From the NCBI GenBank assembly GCA_024364735.1, contig JAGFNQ010005390.1, forward strand, positions 62,001 through 126,000: a stretch of 64,000 bases of DNA, given 5' to 3'. This stretch comes from Boesenbergia rotunda (Eukaryota > Streptophyta > Magnoliopsida > Zingiberales > Zingiberaceae). The notes under the pieces were generated by a model, which was not told where the DNA came from, did no database searches, and saw only the letters and a program-made list of their open reading frames with translations. Numbering within the stretch: position 1 is the stretch's first letter; every line of letters starts with the position of its first letter. A program made the position numbers and the translations under genes. Shown piece after piece: positions 34,706-45,099 of this stretch.

Positions 34706-37182
34706 TGTCACGTCCCGAGAAGTCGCTCGTCCGATACCGACCGGACTGCTACTCCCTCGACCGACGAACAATTCGGAAACCTAACCTCTACGACCATCCC
34801 AGATGATTGTACCTCAACCTATAGGGCTGGAACAACTGTCTGCAATTAACAGAAACGAAAACGACGACAAAGCTGCGTACCGGTACGACTTACGACAAAA
34901 CCAAAACAAAATCGAGGCCTCCATGGCACACAAAAGTACAACTATCCTGCCGTAACAAAGACGTCACAAAAGAGTATAACATACCAACAGCGGAAATGAA
35001 AAGAAATACAATGAATAAAAGAAACGGGTACCAACATGTACCCCAACCCAAAAGACAGGCGAAAATCGTCTCGGAGACACATGAACTGGGACAGGCTGCT
35101 GAACAATCCAGACGATCATCCTGATAAGAGAAAAACATAGCCAACGGGGTGAGTCCTAAGAACTCAGCGAATACAGTCTAATGTGCATAGGAAGAAAATA
35201 ATAGCAGCAAGTCACCGTCAATCTATCTATCACAGTACTGAAGATAACTGCAGTAAGAAGAATACAGAACTGAACCATAAGCAGTAAAGGGACTACATAC
35301 CTACCTGTGTCGATCCAAACCCGGTAGTATGCATGTCAATCAAGTGCAGCAATCAAGTGCAGCAAACACAATCATATGCATCAATGCACAGTATGCTCAT
35401 GATGCAGCATGGGTCACCCCTGACGCCTCGGTCAATAATGCACACGCGGGACCATATGGGTAGGGCTGTGACCTGGTCTTCCCTGCACGAACAGACGGTC
35501 GATAATGCACACGCGAGACCGAATGGGTAGGGTCGGAGACCATACACGTACCCCACCATCGGGTGAAGTAACGCTCTAAACGTCCCTTGCTATCATCGGA
35601 TAGGTAGGACGAGTAGCAAGTACGACGACCCATCTCAACCTCCAGGGAGTCAAAGGTCGTCCCCTATGCTACGTGCAATAATGGTGCATGTCACTATCCC
35701 ATGCAACATCCACTATCTATCCCTGCTGTCATCTACATGATATGCAGTAGTCCAGATAACCGGTATGCACCAATACCTAAATTCTAGCGTAAGGTATAAG
35801 GTAAACTGTGCATCATCAATCCATACAGATATAGTAAGCAGTAAAGCTAACGGATACAACTACCGAAGCAAAAGCACAGCGATATAAATATCAGGTATCC
35901 CTACTGCTAACTATGTCTAGCTATGCATAAACAGAGGTACCCGCCTCGATATGAAGAAGTCCAGGCGTCGAGAACCCTGCGTCCAAAAATAATAGTCACG
36001 ATGAAGATAGCCGCGACACTCAATATCCTGTATCAAATACGCAATTACTTAGCCAAATATAACTTCTAATTTAATTAGGATTAATCCTAATCAATTAATC
36101 CTAATTAAACACCCATTTGATTAATTAGGATTAATTACAATTAATTAATCAATTAACCCTAACTTTTTAGCCAATATATCATCTAGATCAATTAGGATTA
36201 ACTATAACTAACTAATCCCCCATTTGACCCCTCACGGCAACACACCAATTCATCAGATTCTAACCTCAAATCATCTCAACAGCCATAATCCAAGCATGAC
36301 ACAGAAAATCAAAATCTAAAAGAAGAGGTATTCCACTTCAATCCCAGCACATGATCAACAGAAAACACTACACAGAACAAAATCTGAGCACGCACGAATC
36401 AAAGAACAGAGCTCAAGATTCAATTCCCTGATCAAATGAAATAATCCCAAATCCACCAATGAAATTGATTCCCAAACCTAAGTCTGATTGCTCTTCGGAA
36501 ATCCAGCACCAGGAGGAAGAATCGGACTCCAATTAAAGCACAACAGATCCAACCTAATTCGGAGATCACCCAAACCTAAACCAAAAACCGAAATCAAGAT
36601 CCGAGACCATCTCCAATCAACCCAAGATCTGTAAAGAGGAAGTAGAAGAAGACCTACCCGAGATTTCAGCGCCTAACAGATGGTAGTCGATCGAGCCCTA
36701 GTTAGGTTATGCGAACCTCTCCTCCCACACCGGCGTGGCTCCAGAAATCCCACGAGCTTCCCTGATCGTGGTCGGCCGACAAGGGTATCCGCCCGGTAAC
36801 GTGAGCGTGTCGCCGACCCACGGTGAAGCGAGCCGTGCAGTCGCCAGCGCCGATTGAGAGAACGCGAGGTGAAGGCGTAGACGAAGAAGACAAAGGAGAA
36901 GAAGAGAAGTGGAGATGAGCGGACTGTCACCGGCTTTGGCTCTCGATCGGGCACACGAGTAGCACGATCTGCTCCGCGATCGGCCGGAAGAAGAGGAAGG
37001 CGAAGAATCGAGAAGAGGCGAGGGAGGCGCTCGAGCGTGGGTGTCGGCCGCATAGGGTTTAGGTCGAGACATATAAGGGGATCATTTTGCACTTTAGTCC
37101 ACAGCTGTTTTGCCAAATCACGAGTATGCCCTCAATTTCGAAAGTTTTGCGTTTTAACCCTCAAGTTTCCCAGATTCTCACA
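34706..37182 (-). mobile_element. Solo LTR, 2,477 bp, with exact 5-bp target duplication
   Basis: The plus strand begins TGTCACGTCCCGAGAAGTCG and ends CCCAGATTCTCACA, so on the minus strand the LTR runs TGTGAGAATC...GGGACGTGACA. Both sides carry GTAGA (34,701-34,705 and 37,183-37,187). No second LTR or internal region is present, as left by LTR-LTR recombination. On the minus strand a TATA-like TTATATG near 37,073 lies only about 110 bp from the start, followed by a GC-rich leader. Open frames such as 36,673-37,116 are arginine-rich leader translations and not genes. Ends of the GTGACA type suggest Ty3/Gypsy (inference). Confidence 0.88.
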
Positions 37183-37187
37183 GTAGA

Positions 37188-37890
37188 AATCATGACATTA
37201 TCTATCGTCGTCCCTGTGCTCCTCTCACTGGCGACTGTGTTGTGGCAAATCTTGTTTATAACCACCTTGACCCATCATGAAGTACGACAGAATGAGCTGA
37301 TGAAACAGATTAAGGAAATTGACTATAGCCCAAGTCTCGGAATCCAAGGACATATAGGAAGGCTGGATCGAATGTTTTAGAAACTTGAGCTAAAAGAGTT
37401 TCTAGCCCTAGACAACTACAGGATTGGGGCATTGATTCGTTCATTGCCGAGGCGTGGTAGGGTATCTGTAAAATGTATATAGGGATGTTATAAAGGGTAT
37501 ATCTCATATACCAAGCTATTTAGAGAGCCACTTCGCCAAAATTTTGAAGAAGACGATTTGGAAGATTCTGAGGAGGATCTGGAAGAAGATCCTAAAGAAT
37601 TCGAAGAGGATCAAGAGGAATTCGAGATGAATTGAAGAATTCGAAAAGGATACAGAAGAGGATCCAATAGTATTTGAGGAGGATCTCGAGGAATTCGAGA
37701 TAGATCCAGTTGTAGAATAGATCTAGTTGTAGAATTCAAGAAGGATCCTGAGGAATTCGAAATAGATCCAATTGTAGAATTCAAGGAGGATCCTAAGGAA
37801 TTCAAGAATGATCCGGTTGAAGAATTCGAGGAGGATCCAAAAGACGATCCTATAAAATATATGGAGGATCATGAAATTAACTTACTTTAG
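37188..37890 (+). pseudogene. Broken coding segment with acidic repeats in the leader of the decayed Copia
   Basis: A frame from about 37,190 reads a hydrophobic stretch (VPVLLSLATVLWQILFITTL) and then HHEVRQNELMKQIKEIDYSP, and stops at 37,378. Sequence continues as KLELKEFLALDNYRIGALIR and, from about 37,550, a Glu/Asp-rich repeat in which GAGGATCC and GAATTCGA alternate every 12-30 bases (EEDPKEFEED type). It ends DDPIKYMEDHEINLL before a stop near 37,890. Several in-frame stops are present. I do not recognise a family; it may be an extra gene of this retroelement lineage or captured DNA. Confidence 0.45.
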
Positions 37891-38339
37891 ATCAAGTCTA
37901 GGTAAAAGGGATAGTGTTTACCATTATGCTAGTGTTTGTCCTAGTGGGAGTGGTGCTAACTTATCTAGTTTATTAGAGTCTTATTTTTTATATTATTATT
38001 ATTATGTACAAATAGTATTTGCTCATTTAGTTTATGTGAGCATGTAGTAGTTACTATCGTTATGTATGAACAGTTTTATTTTATGAAAAGTTATATTATG
38101 TATTAACAAATTATTAATGATTAGTTAATTTCATTTAAATGATAAGTTTATTTAATGATTAGTTCATATGATGGGATGTATGTAATATAACTAATCAATA
38201 TTTATTAGATTAAACATACGGAGGATGAGTGGGAATATAGTTGTCACTTGATTTTGTAAACCAACTTTAATTTATATGAGTTAGTTATTAATTACATGCA
38301 TATGAGTTACACTGAATTACTAAATAATTTATTTATTTA

Positions 38340-38960
38340 TGTTAGATCATGAAACAAAGAATATAATAGTTAAACTCAATAAAGGAGAAAAATTAAATGG
38401 GAATAACTCTAAAATATTGCACCTTAAGATACAGTATGTATTTGAGGAATAAGAAGTTTTAGAAACTGTAAATCAGTTTATGGTAGAACTTGTGATAGTT
38501 CTACAGATCAGCATAAACATGATCTTGATGCTTATAAGACATGAAAGAAAAAGGACTCCATTGTTAAGGGTATTTTTATTTGTTCAATGGTAGATGACCT
38601 AGTATATGAGTATGAGTCATTACTATCAGCTTATGCTGTTTGGGTTGCCCTGAGAGATAAATACGGTGAGTTAGCTTGAGCAACTTTCGTCAACTGACAA
38701 TCAAGTTTAACAACTATAAGAAATACCCGAATGTCTCCACGACCCAATATATGAGGGAAATAAGGAATATAATTCGAGAGCTAAAAACTGTTGGTGATGA
38801 GTTGACTAATAAACAACAGGTTCAAGCAGTTATTCATTCCCTTCTTGATTCTTGAGAATCGATGAAACAAAACCTTACACATATATAGTGAAAGTATTAA
38901 GACTTTCATTGATATCTCATGTCATGTATAATTGGAAACGGGGAGAATAGAATTTGTAAG
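38340..38960 (+). pseudogene. Copia gag remnant
   Basis: Reading across stops and shifts gives a UBN2-type gag: KLNKGEKLNGNNSKILHLKI, IVKGIFICSMVDDLVYEYES, AYAVWVALRDKYGE, and FRQLTIKFNNYKKYPNVSTT with YMREIRNIIREL. In-frame stops occur near 38,448, 38,678 and 38,853. Confidence 0.8.
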
Positions 38961-38992
38961 AATTTTTGGACTAGCTTTTGTAGCTGAAGGTT

Positions 38993-40790
38993 TTGAATTC
39001 AAGAATAAGAAAAGATAGTTTAAGAAAGGAAAAAAGAAAGGGAAAAGGTAAAGAAGTTGCTATTGCTGAGCAAGACCCAATCAAGAAAGATTTTAAAGGA
39101 AAGAAGTATGAACAAAAACTTAAGAACAAGTTGACTTGCTATAGTTGTGACAAAAATGGGTCATTTTACTCGGGAATGTATTTAGCCGAAAAAGATAGAT
39201 CTAGGTTTATCTTCTTTTCATATGCATTATGTTGCTAGTTAGTATTGTTAGCTGATTCTTATCCTTTGTGAATTATAGATTCAAAAGCAACGAACTATGT
39301 AGCTCGTGATTGAGCTATATACGTGGAGTGCTGTCGAGTATAAGCTGGCAACAAATAGATATATGAGGGAAACATGCAAGAATTGAAGTCAAAGGAGTTG
39401 ATACTTTCAGGCTCAACCAATATGGTGGACATATCTTATTTCTGTATGATGTCCTTTATGCTCTTGATATTCAATGGAATTTAGTTTCTATAATTAGTCT
39501 TCTTGATTTTGGGCTATTGTATAAACTTTTATAGTCATATGTGAAACTTCGTATTAACTCCATGTTAATTGGACGTGATTATGTATTGAATGGTTTTATA
39601 GTTCTTGATGTAAAACATGATAGTAATTGTGGAATTAATAGTTATTTTTCAAACATTGTTCTTACTAGTGATGTTAATATTAATGAGGAAGATTAACATG
39701 CTAGATTAGGATATATCGGACAAGAACGAATGAATCAATTAACTAAGGAGGGTCTATCAGACACTCATGCTAAGATTAACTTGTCTGTATATGAGCATTG
39801 ACTTTCTGGAAAAGCAACTAGGAAACTATTTAGTAAGGCTATTAGAGTTAAATCACCATTGTAATTAATTTATTCGGATATTTGTGGTCTAATGAATATG
39901 AATGCTAGACATGGAGGTTCCTATTTCATTACATTTCTTGATGACTTCATATATTTTGGTTGTATTTAATTTCCCATAAATATGAAATATTAGATTGCTT
40001 TAAACGTTATTTGAACAAAGTTAAGAATCAATTTGATCATAAGGTTAAAACCTTGCATACTCACTGTATAGGTGAATATTTGTTTGATCAGTTCAAAATA
40101 ATATGTAATGAGAAATGAATTATTAAATAGCTAACGATCTCTGGAACTTCACAGCAAAATGAGATTGTTAAAAAAAAGAAATCAAACTCTTCTAGATATG
40201 GTTAGGTCTATGATAGCGGTAATTTGCCAATTTCCTATTGGGGAGATGCATTATTAGACTGTCTATATACTTAACCGAGTGTCTTCTAAATCTATTCCAT
40301 CTACTCCATATGAATGTTGAACAACCAAAAAATCATATTTGAGTAATCTGAGACATTGGAGATCAGCTGCCTACATTCATGATAAGACTTACAAATATGG
40401 GAAACTAGGACTAGGGGGTAAAAAGTATATCTTTGTAAGATATTCCGATACTTCTAAGAATTATGTTTTTATTGGTGAGTAACCAAATGGAACCATCTTT
40501 GAAATAGAGTTATGAGATGCTATTTTTCTCAAAATTGAATTCCCAACAACAGGTGAAGTTGATAAGTCAATTCCTTTATTTGCAATAGAGGAGGAGGATA
40601 ATGTTTTTTTATTAACAAATCAAGTAACACAAGAGATACCTGAATCTTGTCAACCTAGTGGGAGTGATTTGCCAATGAATAAATTAGTTTTAGTTTCTCA
40701 ATAATCTAACCTGCGAAGGAGTAGTCGTAAGATTATTCCTCAGAGACGTTTTGACATTGAGAATGAGATATTAATAATTCTCTCTATTGA
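38993..40790 (+). pseudogene. Copia zinc knuckle, protease and integrase remnant
   Basis: A lysine-rich linker leads to a broken zinc knuckle (LTCYSCDKNGSFYSGMY, lacking the GHxxxxC half). The protease motif near 39,275 reads IDSKATNYV where family members have DSG, so the catalytic triplet is altered. Integrase landmarks are ARLGYIGQERMNQL near 39,700, YSDICGLMNMNARHGGSYFI near 39,870, FLDDF near 39,935 and MVRSMIAV near 40,200. Many stops and small shifts are present. Confidence 0.78.
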
Positions 40791-41245
40791 CGATAGGGCC
40801 TTGAATAGTTGAGAAAACATTGAGATGCTTAGTTAGAGAAAAATAGAGAATTATAATGAATGAGGAAATGAAGTTTATGAGAAAGAATCAAATTTATGAT
40901 TTAGTCGATGTTCCTCCGGGCCGAAGGGCTATTGAAAATAAGTGGATTTTCAAAATCAAGAGGAAGATAGATGGATCGATTAATGGATACAATGCTCATC
41001 TAGTTATAAAAGGATATACCCAAATAGAGGGTATTGATTTTGAACAGACATTTTCTCCTATTATGAAGTTTGTATCGATATGTGTCATTTTAGCTATAGT
41101 TGCACATTATAACTTGGAATTATATCAAATAGATGTAAAAACAACTTTCTTTAATAGTAATCTTAACGAAGAAATATATATGACACAGCAGAAGATTATT
41201 TGTGGATTGATAATGATCGAAGTAAATGTTCTCATCGTTTACTAA
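40791..41245 (+). pseudogene. Copia reverse transcriptase remnant, truncated
   Basis: A frame from 40,856 reads the RT N-terminal half: MNEEMKFMRKNQIYDLVDVP, ENKWIFKIKR, KGYTQIEGIDFEQTFSP and LYQIDVKTTFFNSNLNEEIY. It then diverges at about 41,190 before the YVDD motif, and the palm end and RNase H are absent. Confidence 0.85.
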
Positions 41246-42145
41246 ACCTGCTGGAGGTCAGATTGGAATTTATAAGTTGAATTCAGAATTAGACATTATG
41301 TATGTCTAAATCAAATCTGTACGATATTAATTTTTAAGTAACATGCACTTTTTATTTGTTAGAAAGAAAAATATCGTAACATATGATTTATACCACATGT
41401 GCTAAAGCGACAATAAGAATTGTAAGAAAATGGATCTCTACTTCTCTAGTATGTGAGACCCTTGAGATTATAAATTGATCTCAGTTTTACTCTAAGTAAT
41501 TATTTAGCTGTCTACTTGAAGTTCTAATCAATACCTATTACTTTAGTATGTATCCTATTGGCTATAGACGATTTAGTCTATGAAGCATAACTAAAAACGT
41601 GACTGATTAAAATGAATAGATTCGAGCTAAAAAGGTAGATTGAAATAAATTTATATCTTTGACATTTATTCACTGGTCGATCAATTGTATTTTTGTTGAG
41701 TATTTAAAATATGATTGTGAATATTTGTATTGAATGAAAATTTGAACATGCTCTTGACATGTGAGTCATGATAGGGATCAGAAATGTTTATATTGATGTA
41801 AATGATTCAATCTAAAATAATGGTAAATTATTGATGTCTCTAATTTTTGTGATAAAACGACAAAGTAAAGTATGACAACTTCCTTAGTATTGATCGCTTA
41901 GAGAGTAGCTATGTAAAGTGTAACAACATTCTTAGCATTTATTGCTTGGTATGCTTGTTGTCGCACGAACTATTTTTTCTAATGTATGAATTGAATGTTC
42001 TTACATAGTCTTTATGACTTGACTCTTATATAGCCTTTGTGATTTGACTCTTAAATGATCTTTGTGACTTGATCCCTTAGATGGTCTTTGTGACTTAACT
42101 TGGACGAGTGGAATATATTGATAATGGGAATATGGGTTGCTCATG
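41246..42145 (+). other. Non-coding 3' region of the decayed Copia, with a 25-bp tandem repeat
   Basis: AT-rich without coding signal. CTTTGTGACTTGACTCTTA-type units recur at 42,010, 42,035, 42,060 and 42,086 (about 3.6 copies). Confidence 0.55.
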
Positions 42146-42515
42146 TTACCCACATTTACTTTAGATAAATTACCCATCTACCCTTAGGAATCCCTATTAT
42201 ATAAATGCCCAATGTATTCATTAGGGGATCGCTCGAGGAAGTGAGACAAACAATGGGGGAAGAAGAACATTCAAAAGGTAAAGAGATTTGGTTTGTAAAG
42301 TAAAAAGGTGGAACCGGAGATTTGATTTGTGGACTATACGAGAAAGTTCGTCATCATAATCTTCTTGTCGACAACAAGAATGGTATTCTGTCCTTCCAAT
42401 TCCTAAGAGTTTTCTCCAGCATATCACTGTCAGTATTTTACTATTTTTGTATTTCTTCTGTAAATTAAGATTCTATATCAATTGTTCATGCATTCAAACG
42501 ATCTATAAGCAGTAG
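42146..42515 (+). repeat. LTR-like copy 2 of the decayed Copia
   Basis: Homologous to 33,680-33,980 but with about 60 extra bases in the middle. Similarity continues a little past the expected LTR end into TTCAAACGATCTATAAGCAG, which resembles LTR copy 1 plus its primer site. Confidence 0.6.
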
Positions 42516-43170
42516 ACGGTCGCCATCAACCAGCAGACGATCGACCGTGTCCTGCCACCTAGTGCTCGCCACAAGCAGCGATCCAGCGCACTCTCACATG
42601 TTCATTTTGAGCCATAATAAGTTTGTTGTTGGTCTCCATGTTCAATAGTTGTCCATCTTCTACAAGTCCATTGTATAGAACCTTGGGTCAAAAACGTCTC
42701 CTTGATCGCAACCATCGTTGCTGCTAGCAATTAGTCCTCGATTGAGCACAAGGAGAAGGTTTTGGAGGAGGTGAAAGAGAGTTAGAAGCTACAAGTGTCA
42801 AATTGATATCTTATAAACTTTGATTTATACTAATTTTAATATGTAAATAAATTATGAATATGTTCGAAGTAAAAAATTATAATTGGTGTAAAATGATGTT
42901 AACCATTTTAAAATAATTTTTATGAAATTTAAATAATTTTAATTAAGTTGATAAAAGAAATATTTTAATATAATAGTATTCTATATATAATAATTTTGAT
43001 AGTTGAAATAATTTTTTTTTATACATAGAGATCTTTTATTTTTTATTTTTAAAATATCATGATTTATTTGATTTTTGCTTAACTTTCTTTGCAATTTAAT
43101 TAGAGGGTACAATGTAAATGATCAAATTAGGAGGATAAACGACAAAATTTGAAACATTTCACGGAACAAT
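42516..43170. other. Intergenic DNA before mTERF copy 2
   Basis: No gene seen. The last 90 bp align with the upstream region of mTERF copy 1 (AATTAGAGGGTACAATGTAAATGATC against AACTAGAGAGTAAAATGTAAATAATC in 3,930-3,955), so upstream DNA was part of the duplication. Confidence 0.5.
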
Positions 43171-43174
43171 ATGA

Positions 43175-43193
43175 TATAAACACACTAGGGTTT
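43175..43193 (+). promoter_or_regulatory. TATA box and telo-box of mTERF copy 2
   Basis: TATAAACA at 43,175-43,182 and TAGGGTTT at 43,186-43,193, at nearly the same spacing as in copy 1. Confidence 0.55.
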
Positions 43194-43238
43194 TGGCCTT
43201 TTGGGGAGGAGCAGATATAAATCTCCCAAGGAGGGACG

Positions 43239-44387
43239 ATGAAGAGGCTATTTCATTTTTCCTTCTTCTGCAAAACCTTGTCTTCCACTCCTTCTCCTCG
43301 CTCCCACGATGCCGCCCTCCTCTTTGCCGTCTTACCTTACTCGGCCTCCGCCACCGCAGCCGGCGCCGCATCCGCCACTGGGAAGCACATGTTCATGGCC
43401 CAATACCTCGTCGACTCATGTGGCTTCGAACAGAAGAAAGCCACCGAGGCCTCGAAGCTTCTCAACGGCATCCACTCCCGGCAGCAGCCCGACTCCGTCC
43501 TTGCTTTCCTCAAAAGTTACGGCTTCGATGACGCATCAGTAAAAAGACTCCTACATTACTCCCCCAAATGTCTTCTTTTGGACGTAAAGAAGAAACTTGC
43601 CCCAAAGTTCCGAGCTTTCGAAGATCTGGGTTTCTCCCCATCCGACGTCGTCCACCTCGTCTGGTCGAATCCCTCCATCGTCCAAATCAAACACGAACGA
43701 ACTGTGCCTAAGATCGAATTTTGGCAAGGCCATATCGGCTCCAAGGATACGCTGGTGAAGTTGTTCAAGAAAACCCGAGCGATTCTTTCGTACAGCATCG
43801 AGAAGAAGATCCAGCCCAACCTTGACTTGCTTCGGGAATGTGGTTTGGACGGGCCAAAACTTGCCTCTATCTTGCGGAATCACCCACTGATCGTGACACA
43901 GAATGCTGGTTTTTTGAAGTCCTTGATCAGCCGCACAGAGGCCTTGGGAGTGCCACGGACATCAGGGATGTTCCATTGCACTCTGTCTTCACTCTTCATG
44001 GTCAGTCCAGAGAAGTTCAAAATGCAAATGGAATTGTTCCGGAGCTTCGGGTGGTCAGAAGATGATTTTGTTGTGGCATTCCAAAAATGTCCTTCCTTCC
44101 CAGGAATGTCTTTGAAGGCTTTGCAGAGAAAAATGGAGTTCTTGATAAATGAGGCTGGATATGCTTCTTCTTACATTGCTATACGTCCGATACTATTGAT
44201 AATGAGCTTGGAGAGAAGGTTGATTCCAAGACATCGGATCTTGGCAACCTTGAAGTCTAGGGGGCACTGTGAAAGTGATTACAAAGGGACAGCATACATG
44301 ATGCTTTCTGAGGCTAAATTTGTAGAGAAGTACATTATCCTCTACAAGGACAGGTATCCAGATCTGAGTGAACTCTTGCAAACTTAA
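43239..44387 (+). CDS. mTERF family protein, copy 2 (382 aa)
   Basis: Intact intronless paralog of the gene at 4,063. The N-terminal Ser- and Ala-rich region (MKRLFHFSFFCKTLSSTPSP) is a likely transit peptide, followed by mTERF repeats with the Leu-Gly...Pro spacing (FLKSYGFDDASVKRLLHYSP, FEDLGFSPSDVVHLVWSNPS, LLRECGLDGPKLASILRNHP). The C-terminal 80 or so residues are almost identical to copy 1 (LIMSLERRLIPRHRILATLK), although the middle differs at many sites. The coding end is 12 residues shorter, through change at ...LSELLQT. The ATG sits in the same context (GACGATGAAGAGGCT) as copy 1. No stop or frameshift is seen, so it is probably functional. Organelle and nucleic-acid target are unknown. 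Confidence 0.93.
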   Translation: MKRLFHFSFFCKTLSSTPSPRSHDAALLFAVLPYSASATAAGAASATGKHMFMAQYLVDSCGFEQKKATEASKLLNGIHSRQQPDSVLAFLKSYGFDDASVKRLLHYSPKCLLLDVKKKLAPKFRAFEDLGFSPSDVVHLVWSNPSIVQIKHERTVPKIEFWQGHIGSKDTLVKLFKKTRAILSYSIEKKIQPNLDLLRECGLDGPKLASILRNHPLIVTQNAGFLKSLISRTEALGVPRTSGMFHCTLSSLFMVSPEKFKMQMELFRSFGWSEDDFVVAFQKCPSFPGMSLKALQRKMEFLINEAGYASSYIAIRPILLIMSLERRLIPRHRILATLKSRGHCESDYKGTAYMMLSEAKFVEKYIILYKDRYPDLSELLQT

Positions 44388-45063
44388 CCACTCTAATACT
44401 TCTGATTCTGGACTTCAAAGAGGTAAGTCATTTTCCCCGTGCAAGTTATCATTCATGTTGTCATTTTTCTCTGAATGGCTTCTCCTCTGTCAAACTCTAG
44501 CCTAGTATTTATGCTAACAAGCATGAAGTGAGAAGAATTCACGGAACCATGATCTTGTTTTTGCATGTCAATATGCATGATGATAAGAACATTCACAGGA
44601 TCATGATCTTGATTTTGTGTGTCATCACTTGTTATGTTAGACAATTGTTTCTCCAAGAGACATCTTTCCTTTATGAACATTCAGTAATCTCTCCTTGTGT
44701 GAGTTGTAGTTACTCATCGATAGGTTTTGTTGAATGTTGCACGGTTGTCTCCTAACATATTTTTTTATAAAAGGGAGAGGAACCGCTGCCTCACGGATGA
44801 AATGTTTTGAACACTTCGTGAATTTTGTCGATTGCAATTATAGAAACATGAAAGGCGACTTTGAACCTTTGGGAACATACTTGTGAGTTTGTGACTTGCA
44901 ATATGGATTAACTCGACTTTGAAACCTTGGTGGGTTTTAAGTTCTCATGTAATGAAAAAAAAAATTGATATTTTTCAAAGGTTAAATATCAAAATGAGGT
45001 AAATTTGGAGAAAGCAAGGTAAATAATCAATATGTTTTAAGGGAGTTGATTTTCTTTTTATCA
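44388..45063 (+). other. mTERF copy 2 3' flank
   Basis: Begins with a possible 3' UTR splice donor (AAGAGGTAAGTC at 44,418-44,429). It is homologous to 5,222-5,670 and, further on, to 10,365-10,560. Confidence 0.55.

Positions 45064-45099
<36 letters not shown>
45064..45099. repeat. ATT trinucleotide microsatellite
   Basis: About twelve uninterrupted ATT units, located where the copy 1 flank instead has ATAAATTATTAATTTC. Confidence 0.9.

Larger units (their letters stand above)
33680..42515 (+). mobile_element. Heavily decayed Copia element with a nested solo LTR
   Basis: Two LTR-like copies in the same orientation (33,680-33,980 and 42,146-42,495) enclose a decayed Copia coding region (38,340-41,245). 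The first copy is followed by a primer site. After removing the solo LTR at 34,706-37,182 the element would be about 6.3 kb. Coding order gag, zinc knuckle, protease, integrase, RT is preserved, but RNase H is missing. An unrelated-looking leader segment with acidic coding repeats lies at 37,190-37,890. The second LTR copy continues into primer-site-like sequence, so two related elements rather than one are possible. Confidence 0.6.

Noticed and set aside
36673..37116. A 147-codon Arg-rich frame
   Set aside because: It lies wholly in the GC-rich leader of the solo LTR, with overlapping open frames and no domain.
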